NCBI GenBank assembly: GCA_020638635.1
Contig: JACKIE010000011.1
Coordinates: 1-64,000, forward strand
Direction: 5' to 3'
Length of the DNA stretch: 64,000 nt
Origin: Planctomycetota bacterium
Lineage (GTDB): Bacteria > Planctomycetota > UBA8742 > UBA2392
The position numbers and the translations under genes are program-made. The notes under the pieces were generated by a model that was not told the DNA's origin, did no database searches, and saw nothing but the letters and a program-made list of their open reading frames with translations. Positions 36,521-43,398 of the stretch are shown here, in pieces; the first letter of the stretch is position 1, and the number at the start of each line of letters is the position of its first letter.

Positions 36521-37723
36521 ATGCTGAAGGCGATAGCGGCACTGAGTCTGATGTTACTCATGGCGGCTTGCGGCACTGGAACGGCGCAGGCTCCGGTACC
36601 GAACAGCGATTCCAAGGCTCTGATGACAGAGGCGGTTTCGTTGCGAGATCGACTGGCACGGGCCGACGCTGCGTTGCTTCCCTCGACCAGTGGCGACACG
36701 GTATCCGGCGATGGGCTTGTGGTTCGTGCCGGCCTGGATCTGTTGGGTCTGGTCGAGGTGATCAGGCAGAACTATCTCAACGGTCTGAACGAGTCGAACC
36801 TGATCGGCTACTTGAACCAGGCCGGGGGTGACAAGCGCTTCGATGAATACTGGAAGCTCGTGTCAGACCAATGGTTCCACGAGCGGATTCCGGCTTGCCG
36901 CGCCTTCGCCAATTGGGAGCAGTTCAAGGAAGACCGTTTGTGGGTGCAGTGTGCGGCGGAGTACCTGGCTGATCCCGAATCGTACAGCGACCTGAAAGAC
37001 GACGGGTGGAAGTTGTTCGGGGAGTCCTGGTTCGAGCTTCAGGAACTGAAACCCGGCGCAGTTCTGCAGGAAGCGAAATCACCACGGCGGGTCAACGTGG
37101 CAATGATGGAGCGGTATCGCCACAGGTTCCCAAAGCTGTTCCAGAAGTACCGACTTAGCCCCGATACAGAGACCTTTTCAAAGCTGCGTTCAAATTCGTT
37201 TGAAGAAACGGATTCGAGCCTGATCAACCACCCGACAGGCCTGCGCAAGAAGTTATTCCGCGCGTATCACGCGGACGTTGTGGCGCAGCTCGACAAAGCG
37301 ATAGCCGGCAATGAGTCATTAGTCAGCTTCATTATCGTGCGGGTGCCATCGAATACCCTACCGGGCTTTGACGCGGCCGACCTGAACCTGATCAGCCCTA
37401 CGCCGACGGGTGCCAAACTTGAGGTCACAAGCTCCATCCGCAGCACCAGGTCTGGAGAAGTGACGCTGGATCGTGGCGCAACCGTGCACGGCAAACGGGC
37501 CTATGGATTCACGAAAGAGCTGGACAGCCAGTCTGACGTAAGGCTGTTTCTGGATTATTCGAAAGTGGTGAAGTTGTTGCTTCCGGCTTTTGGAGTGGAG
37601 GATCCTGCCACGGAAGTAAAGGCGCTGAACGACAAGATCAGCGCCTTGGACGCGGAAGCACGCGAGGAGTTCGGCCCGATCCTGGCCGAAATCGATCAGC
37701 TCGTTTCAAGATTGTTGGAGTAG
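36521..37723 (+). CDS. Lipoprotein of unknown function
   Basis: 400 residues: signal MLKAIAALSLMLLMAAC with lipobox Cys, then a mostly helical mature part (YLNQAGGDKRFDEYWKLVSDQWFHERI) and a final coiled-coil-like segment (VKALNDKISALDAEAREEFGPILAEIDQL). GGAGGA precedes the ATG. The gene is visibly AT-richer than its neighbours, suggesting a different origin. No family recognised. Confidence 0.75.
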   Translation: MLKAIAALSLMLLMAACGTGTAQAPVPNSDSKALMTEAVSLRDRLARADAALLPSTSGDTVSGDGLVVRAGLDLLGLVEVIRQNYLNGLNESNLIGYLNQAGGDKRFDEYWKLVSDQWFHERIPACRAFANWEQFKEDRLWVQCAAEYLADPESYSDLKDDGWKLFGESWFELQELKPGAVLQEAKSPRRVNVAMMERYRHRFPKLFQKYRLSPDTETFSKLRSNSFEETDSSLINHPTGLRKKLFRAYHADVVAQLDKAIAGNESLVSFIIVRVPSNTLPGFDAADLNLISPTPTGAKLEVTSSIRSTRSGEVTLDRGATVHGKRAYGFTKELDSQSDVRLFLDYSKVVKLLLPAFGVEDPATEVKALNDKISALDAEAREEFGPILAEIDQLVSRLLE

Positions 37724-37791
37724 CGGAGGTTGTACCCGGGGTGAAACGAACGCGCGCCGGTTGCCCGGCGCGCTTGGTGGTTGGTTCAGGC

Positions 37792-38355
37792 CTAGAACGG
37801 CGGTTCCATGCTCTCGTTCTTGTTTTCGATGTCGTGCTGCAGCAGGGCGCGTTGCAGGGCGGCGTCGAGGTGGCGGTCCAGCTCGCCGCGTTCGTTGGCG
37901 GCCAGCAGGGCGCTCGCGTGCTGGGTGTCCACGTAGTCGCGGGCGTAATCAAGGAAGCTGGCGATGCGCTGCGGGTTCCAGTACTTGTCGCGGCCGTGGC
38001 TGATCACCTTGGCGTCGAAGCGGTCAAACACCTTGCGCATGGTGGTGTCGGGCGCCGCGGGGCGCGGGGCCTGCACGACCTGCTGCGCGTGCATATCCTG
38101 CATGCGTGCGACTTCGCGCTTCCAGGCCAGGCGCCTGGCTTCGCGCCGGTGGCTGACCAGGAACATCACCATGAAGAAGAAGCTGATGCCGATCGGGACG
38201 AACACCACGTGATTGGCGCCGTGCTTGGCCATCAGGGCAAGGCCGACCACCGCGATGATGATCGCGACCAGCCACAGCAGGCCGGCGCCGCCGGAAGGCG
38301 GTGTGCTCGCGCCCTTTTCGTTCCAGGTGCGCTCTTGATCCCACGGGTTCATCAT
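37792..38355 (-). CDS. Two-helix membrane protein of unknown function
   Basis: 187 residues: polar N-terminus (MMNPWDQERTWNEKGAS), two close membrane helices (AGLLWLVAIIIAVVGLALMA and VVFVPIGISFFFMVMFLV), then a cytosolic charged region ending in a helical segment with RRLAWKREVARMQDMHAQQ and a C-terminal domain around FDRFDAKVISHGRDKYWNPQRIASFLDYARDY. The 2TM plus soluble tail layout resembles 2TM-domain proteins. AGGGG precedes ATG 38355. No family recognised. Confidence 0.7.
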   Translation of the reverse strand: MMNPWDQERTWNEKGASTPPSGGAGLLWLVAIIIAVVGLALMAKHGANHVVFVPIGISFFFMVMFLVSHRREARRLAWKREVARMQDMHAQQVVQAPRPAAPDTTMRKVFDRFDAKVISHGRDKYWNPQRIASFLDYARDYVDTQHASALLAANERGELDRHLDAALQRALLQHDIENKNESMEPPF

Positions 38356-38420
38356 GGTGCAACCCCTTTCAGCAGTCCGCCCGGACGAAATTATAACACG
38401 CCGATGCGGCCGATGCGTCC

Positions 38421-38915
38421 CTATTTTTGTGGGCTGGCGGGCGGGTGGATTTCGCGCCAGGCTTGACGCGCAAGCAGGTAATCGCCAAGGCGCTGTGTGC
38501 CGACCCACTGACACACCAGGGCGACAAACAACGGCGCCGCGAAAGGTAACCATGATCGGACGTCCGAATTCGCCCTCTCCGCCAAGACTGTCGCCGCCAT
38601 CAATAAAGGCGCAGAGAAGATGAACAGGACAGCCGCCGAGACAACCGCGGCCGGGCAGGGCTTGCTCATGGTGCGGCAGGCTGCGGGCGAGGCCAGGTTG
38701 GCCCGCAGCTCACGGCGCTGGAGGACGTGGTGTGTGACGGCCAGCACCGTACCCGCCAGGATCGCCAGCGGCATGAAGGCGAGCACCGTCAGCAGCACCC
38801 CCGCCAAGGCGCCTTCAGGGCCGCCGATGACGCCGCCAATGGTGCCGGCGATCACCAAGCCCACCACGGCCAGCAGCGCCAGGCTTTTGAAGATGCGTGA
38901 TTCGAGGCTGCGCAT
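38421..38915 (-). CDS. Four-helix membrane protein of unknown function
   Basis: 164 residues with four hydrophobic segments: SLALLAVVGLVIAGTIGGVI, GVLLTVLAFMPLAILAGTVL, a third about 100-118, and SWLPFAAPLFVALVCQWVG. ATG at 38915 begins MRSLESRIFKSL; longer in-frame starts reach into the purQ 3' end and are rejected. It follows purQ by 40 bp on the same strand. No family recognised. Confidence 0.65.
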   Translation of the reverse strand: MRSLESRIFKSLALLAVVGLVIAGTIGGVIGGPEGALAGVLLTVLAFMPLAILAGTVLAVTHHVLQRRELRANLASPAACRTMSKPCPAAVVSAAVLFIFSAPLLMAATVLAERANSDVRSWLPFAAPLFVALVCQWVGTQRLGDYLLARQAWREIHPPASPQK

Positions 38916-38955
38916 GGGGGAGATTCTACCACGCGGCGCGACCGGGGGAGAAAAA

Positions 38956-39744
38956 TCAGCCCACCAGCTGGCCCGCGCGGCGCACCGCATTCTGGAACAG
39001 CTCGAAGCCGTCACCCTTCTCGCGGCGCGGCAGGCGGGTCCACTCCGGGTGATGGAAAGGCCGCACGTTGCGCTCCGGGTGCGGCATCAGCCCGAGCACC
39101 TGGCCGCTTTTACTGCAAATGCCCGCGATTGCGCGCGACGCCCCGTTGGGGTTGGCCGGGTAGTCCTGGGTGGGTCGGCCGCTCGCATCGACGTACTGGA
39201 AGACGATCTGCTGGTCCTGCTCCAGTTCATCCAGCACGTCGTCGGGCGCCACAAAACGCCCCTCGGCGTGGGCCACCGGGTAGCTCACCACCTTGCGCCC
39301 CGACACGAACGGGGTTTTCTCGCTCACGATGCGCAGGTCCACCCAGCGGTCTTCGTAACGGCCGCTGAGGTTCCAGGCCAGGGTGGCGCGGGGCGGGTCA
39401 TCGAACACGTCGCGGCCGGTAAGCAGGCCCGCGCGCAGCAGCACCTGGAAGCCGTTGCAGATGCCGAGCATCAGCTTGCCGGACTCGATGAACTTCTCGA
39501 TCTGCGACTTGAGCCGGGTGCGCAGCTGGTTGGCGAACACCACTCCGGAGCCCAGGTCGTCGCCGTAGCTGAAGCCGCCCGGGATGGCCAGCAGGTGGAA
39601 GAGCAGCAGGCGGTCGGGATCGGCCAGCAGCTCGTTGATGTGCAGGATCTCGGTCTCGGCGCCGGCCTGGCGCAGGGTCCAGGCGGTTTCCCGCTCACAG
39701 TTGGTGCCGGCTGCACGAAGGATCAACGCCCGCGGCTGGTTCAT
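38956..39744 (-). CDS. purQ: Phosphoribosylformylglycinamidine synthase, glutaminase subunit PurQ
   Basis: 262 residues. Class I glutamine amidotransferase: nucleophile Cys in GICNGFQVL (about residue 95), AIPGGFSYGDDLGSG, and the C-terminal GLMPHPERN (catalytic His-Glu). Supplies ammonia to PurL in purine synthesis. ATG 39744 has GGTGGAGG just upstream; an in-frame GTG at 39756 is less supported. The protein is slightly longer than small-type PurQ and resembles the ~260-residue variants. purL is not in the window. Confidence 0.93.
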   Translation of the reverse strand: MNQPRALILRAAGTNCERETAWTLRQAGAETEILHINELLADPDRLLLFHLLAIPGGFSYGDDLGSGVVFANQLRTRLKSQIEKFIESGKLMLGICNGFQVLLRAGLLTGRDVFDDPPRATLAWNLSGRYEDRWVDLRIVSEKTPFVSGRKVVSYPVAHAEGRFVAPDDVLDELEQDQQIVFQYVDASGRPTQDYPANPNGASRAIAGICSKSGQVLGLMPHPERNVRPFHHPEWTRLPRREKGDGFELFQNAVRRAGQLVG

Positions 39745-39756
39745 ATGGGCCTCCAC

Positions 39757-40375
39757 CGCGATTCAATCCTGCCCGCGCGCCCGCCGCAAGACTTGGAAAA
39801 GCGCGTTGCCCACGAAGGACGCCAGGAAATGCAACTTCTGTGCTCACGCGGAGGCGCCAAGGCGCAAAGAACTGCAAAACGCCAGGACGCCAGGGTGCGC
39901 CACGGCCTTTATCTTGGGCGGCTGCCTTTCGTTTCGACGAGTCGGAAGACACGCCCACAACAATAGAGCCGTGGCGTTCTTTGCGCCTTGGCGTTGGACA
40001 ACCGTCCGTGTTCACGAGCAGCGTTCGGATTACGCCAGGTGCTTTGCGCCTTAGCGCCCCCGCGTGGCCCATGCAGTGGTAGTTGCCTTTCGGCAGCAGC
40101 GGCATGCAACCGCGAAGTACCGCCCAGGACCGCGAAGAACGGCATAAGCCACGCGGGGGCGCGAGGGCGCGAAGGTCATTCCGACGTTGCAGACTGTCCG
40201 GCCAAACAACGGCGATGGGCCACAAGAACACGAAAACACGAAAGGCACCGCCACAAAACACTTCGACTTTCGTGGCAGTTCTTTTGTGCTTTCGTGTTTT
40301 CCTGGCCCCGATCCCATCGGCCGCAGCGGGCCCAACCACGCCGGGCTCCTGACACGAATGCTTGTAACCCGCAGG
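39757..40375. other. Repeat-dense intergenic region
   Basis: About 619 bp without a supported gene. It is built from nested short-period palindromes: cacgcggaggcgccaaggcg (39844) pairs with ttgcgccttagcgcccccgcg (40049); ccgcgaagtaccgcccagga (40113) has period-10 units; ccacgcgggggcgcgagggcg (40150); and cacaagaacacgaaaacacg (40212) pairs with ttttgtgctttcgtgttttcc (40282). Short open frames across it have no conserved features. This is the longest non-coding stretch in the window. Confidence 0.7.
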
Positions 40376-40879
40376 TCAGACCGTGCTGGGCAGGGGCAGG
40401 ATGCTTTCCAGCGGCAGCACGGCGCGCGCGAACGCCGGCCACTCAAAGCCGAAAGTGCCCCACTTCTCGCTGCGCGGGCGTGCGATGCGCTGGGCGGCCG
40501 CGATCGGCAGCAGGCAGAAACGATACACCCCGGCGGGCGTCTCGTGCGGTGTGCAGTCCAGCAGGGCCGCGCGGCCGGGCGCGGCATGCGGCGGCTGGAA
40601 GAAGGCGAACAGGAAGGCGGGCTCGGCCGCGTCCCCCAGCAGGCTCTTCCAGCCCATCATCGAGAACAGGTCCGTGCGCGTGATCCAGGGCCGGTCGCGG
40701 CGGCCCTTTAGGTCGAGTGCCCAGACTGTTTCGAGGCCGTTGACCAGGAAGTCGAAGTTCTTCAGCTGGATGCCGTTCAGCACCGGGCGGCGCGCTTCAT
40801 TCACGGCCAGGGCGCGCCCGCCGGCCTCGACCAGCAGGCCGCTGAAGGCCATCTCGTAATGGTTCTTGTCCCCGGCCAT
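40376..40879 (-). CDS. HYExAFE-family-like protein
   Basis: 167 residues beginning MAGDKNHYEMAFSGLLVEAG; HYEMAF matches most of the HYExAFE motif that names a planctomycete protein family. Later NFDFLVN...VWALDLKGRR resembles nuclease-like folds (D-x-K type core), and W near RPWITRTDLFSMMGWKSLLG. Soluble, no signal. Function is unknown; a nuclease-fold role is only suggested by the spacing of Asp and Lys in LDLKG. Supports a Planctomycetota origin. Confidence 0.75.
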   Translation of the reverse strand: MAGDKNHYEMAFSGLLVEAGGRALAVNEARRPVLNGIQLKNFDFLVNGLETVWALDLKGRRDRPWITRTDLFSMMGWKSLLGDAAEPAFLFAFFQPPHAAPGRAALLDCTPHETPAGVYRFCLLPIAAAQRIARPRSEKWGTFGFEWPAFARAVLPLESILPLPSTV

Positions 40880-40966
40880 GGCCGTAGTGTAGTCGATTGC
40901 TGGGCGGTATGAAATCGCGAAGCGGAGAAGACGTCTTCAATGCGGCCGGCCCCCAGACACCGCGAA

Positions 40967-41052
40967 AGGCGTTCAACCACGAAGGGCCACCAAGGGCCAC
41001 GAAGTGACTCACTCAGGCCGGGCAGTTCTTGGTGGCCCTTAGTGGCTCCCGC
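40967..41052. repeat. Palindrome with 10-nt periodic arms (ccacgaaggg)
   Basis: Left arm: decads ccacgaaggg/ccaccaaggg/ccacgaag (about 40977-41004). Right arm: cttggtggcccttagtggc (about 41028-41047), its inverse. About 25 bp of unrelated sequence lies between. Located between the HYExAFE-like gene and the receiver-kinase gene. Confidence 0.7.
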
Positions 41053-41135
41053 CGTTGCCATTAAAGAGCGCGACGGCTTCGGTTTCATAATCCGCAGCGG
41101 GGGGCATGCGGGAGCCGAGCCGCTCGCATGGAACG

Positions 41136-42446
41136 TTACAGCGAGAGACCCTTCATGCTGCGCAGGGGCGGCAGGGCGTTCAGTGCTGTGATCAGCTCAG
41201 GTGCGCTCTGGAAGCGCAGATCCTTGTCGCGTTCCACCAGCTTGTCGATTACGGCGCACAGGTCAGGGCTGACGTCGGGCGCCAGGTCGGAAAGTCGCGG
41301 GCGCGACTTGGTCAGGTGAGCCAGTACAACCTGCTGCAGGTTGTCGCCCGGGAACAGCGGAACGCCGCTGAGCAGGTGGAAGAACGTCGCGCCCAGGGAG
41401 TACAGGTCGCTGCGGCTGTCGATCTGTTTGTCGCCGTTTGCCTGTTCGGGGCTGATATAATGAGGCGTGCCGAGCAGGTAGCCCTCGGCTGTCTGGCCCA
41501 GGTCGTCGCGCAGGCGTGACAGCCCGAAGTCGCCCAGCTTGGCCACGTCATCCTGGCTGACGTATATGTTCCCCGGCTTGATGTCGCGGTGAATCAGGCG
41601 CTTTTCCTCGAGGAACTGGATGGCCTCCGCCATGTGCAGCATGTAGCGGCGCGCTTTGGCCTCGGGCAGTTTGCCTCCCTCTTCGTGGAGACAGTTGTCG
41701 AGGGCCTGCCCCTCGACCAGCTCCTGCACCATGAAGTGCACGTCCTGGTACTCGCCCATGGTGTAGGTGCGCACGATGTGCGGGTGGATCAGCCGCACGG
41801 CGATCTCATTGCTGCGCGCCAGGCGCTTGATGAAGCCATCTTTCACGGCGGCGAAAGGACTGATGATCTTGAGCGCCACTGGCTTCAGGTTCACCGGCTC
41901 CATGGCGCGATACACGGTGGCAGTGCCGCCCTGGCCAAGCTTGTCGATGATCGTGAAACCGGCAAAGTCCTTGCTGACGATCTGCCCGGTCTCCTTGAAG
42001 CGCCGGACAGCGTCGTCCTCCTCCGCGGATTCCAACCCCTGGGCGGTGGTCTCGTCCAGGTTCTTCTTTACGCCCGAAGCCTTGCGCAGCAGGATGCGCA
42101 CGCGCGCCGCCAGTTCGGCCTGGCGGAAGGGCTTTACCAGGTACTCGTCGGCGCCGGCCTCGATGCCCTCCACTACGTCCTGCTCTTCGCCCAGCTGTGA
42201 CATCAGGATGATCGGCACCGTGGCCAGGTCCGGGTCGTCGCGCATTTTCTTGGTGGCCTTCAGGCCGCTCAGCTTGGGCATCATGATGTCCATGATGATC
42301 AGCGTGGGCTTGAAAGCGCGGGACTTGTCCAGCGCGTCCTGGCCGTCTACCGCAACCTGCACCTCGAATCCCAGCTTGCGCAACTGCGCGGACAGCACCG
42401 TGCGCAGTTCGCGGGAGTCATCGGCGATCAGGATGCGTTCGGACAT
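41136..42446 (-). CDS. Response regulator receiver fused to Ser/Thr protein kinase
   Basis: 436 residues. Receiver domain 1-120 with acidic pocket (ADD at 8-10), phospho-acceptor Asp53 (IIMDIMMP) and Lys in VKPF. Linker, then a Hanks-type kinase domain (about 160-425): Gly loop LGQGGTATVYRA, VALKII Lys, catalytic HRDIKPGNI, DFGLSR and GTPHYISPEQ. No membrane segment or sensor extension. Joins two-component input to eukaryotic-type phosphorylation, a layout seen in Planctomycetes and Myxobacteria. Kinase residues are intact, so it is probably active. Confidence 0.93.
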   Translation of the reverse strand: MSERILIADDSRELRTVLSAQLRKLGFEVQVAVDGQDALDKSRAFKPTLIIMDIMMPKLSGLKATKKMRDDPDLATVPIILMSQLGEEQDVVEGIEAGADEYLVKPFRQAELAARVRILLRKASGVKKNLDETTAQGLESAEEDDAVRRFKETGQIVSKDFAGFTIIDKLGQGGTATVYRAMEPVNLKPVALKIISPFAAVKDGFIKRLARSNEIAVRLIHPHIVRTYTMGEYQDVHFMVQELVEGQALDNCLHEEGGKLPEAKARRYMLHMAEAIQFLEEKRLIHRDIKPGNIYVSQDDVAKLGDFGLSRLRDDLGQTAEGYLLGTPHYISPEQANGDKQIDSRSDLYSLGATFFHLLSGVPLFPGDNLQQVVLAHLTKSRPRLSDLAPDVSPDLCAVIDKLVERDKDLRFQSAPELITALNALPPLRSMKGLSL

Positions 42447-42619
42447 CGGGTTTCCGGGCCTGGCGGACAGAACCCATTATTCCGGCACGGAGCGCGACGT
42501 CAACGGACCCGCAACCGCCGCGCGTTATGGGTTGCCGGCGTGCGTAAAGCCTGACCGGTAGTTGACAAGCGCCCCAAACAGCGGTAATCGTTGCCCCCCG
42601 CGGCCGCAATGCCGCCAAC

Positions 42620-42695
42620 GCACCCGTAGCTCAATGGATAGAGCATCTGACTACGGATCAGAAGGTTGAAGGTTCGACTCCTTCCGGGTGTACCA
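42620..42695 (+). tRNA. tRNA-Arg (anticodon ACG)
   Basis: 76 nt with encoded CCA. Acceptor stem GCACCCG / CGGGTGT (one G-U), D-arm gctcaatggatagagc, anticodon stem TCTGA / TCAGA with loop CTACGGA (anticodon ACG at 42653-42655), T-arm GAAGG-TTCGACT-CCTTC, discriminator A. Reads CGN Arg codons after A34 deamination. Stand-alone gene. Confidence 0.96.
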
Positions 42696-42870
42696 GTCAT
42701 CAACGAGCGGTCGTGTCACCAGGGCGGTGGCGCGACCGCTTCGCTTACGGCCGACCTCGTCCGCCTTTTGGCTGGTTTTGGCCGTCCTGCTTTTCGCCCG
42801 CAACGGCTGTCGCAGGGCCCGACTCACTTGGGTGTACCGGCCCGCCGTTGCCACGCAATCCGGGCATGGG

Positions 42871-43398
42871 CTAGAACCTGATCACGCTGACGGTCTGGAT
42901 GTCGTCGAACGGAAGGCTGGCGGTACGGTTGGCGGTACGCACAGCCTCGGCGTCCGGGGCCTCGTACAGGCAGATCATGCGTTTGCGGTCCTTGGCGAAG
43001 TAGCTGCGCAGGAACTTCACGCGGTGCTGCTGCAGGCACCAGGCGAAGGCGTCTTCCTGGGCCTGCACGTCGTCGAACGCAACCGGCTGCTCCCAGCTGC
43101 GGGTCACAAGCACCAGCTCACCGGCTTCAGGCTGAACCAGGTCGGGCTCCGGTCCGTGAATCGTGGCGCTGTACACATGGCTGAAGGGCGCGTCGCTGTT
43201 TCGGTTGGCGGTGCGCACGGACTCCGCATCAGGTGCGCGGAACAGGCAATCCAGCCCGCGCCCGTCGCGAGACAAATAGGCACGCACGTGTTCGACACGA
43301 TGAATGTCTGAGCATCCCCGCAATCGCGCACGCAGAGCCTGGATGTCGTCAAAGTTGGCGGCCTGTGGCAGTTCGCGCTCGACGATTACCCACTCCAT
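42871..43398 (-). CDS. Tandem DUF4242 (SCO4226-type) protein
   Basis: 175 residues made of two DUF4242-like modules. Both modules share the pattern (L/I)xxYEAPDAExVRxANRxxxxPF: 'LFRAPDAESVRTANRNSDAPF' about residue 52 and 'LYEAPDAEAVRTANRTASLPF' about 145. The family member SCO4226 binds nickel; metal binding here is inference. The ATG overlaps the stop of the large SARP regulator (TGATG), so they are probably co-translated. Confidence 0.8.
   Translation of the reverse strand: MEWVIVERELPQAANFDDIQALRARLRGCSDIHRVEHVRAYLSRDGRGLDCLFRAPDAESVRTANRNSDAPFSHVYSATIHGPEPDLVQPEAGELVLVTRSWEQPVAFDDVQAQEDAFAWCLQQHRVKFLRSYFAKDRKRMICLYEAPDAEAVRTANRTASLPFDDIQTVSVIRF

Noticed and set aside
42696..42870. Gene after the tRNA
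   Set aside because: Short frames only, none with motifs or ribosome sites; nothing recognised there.
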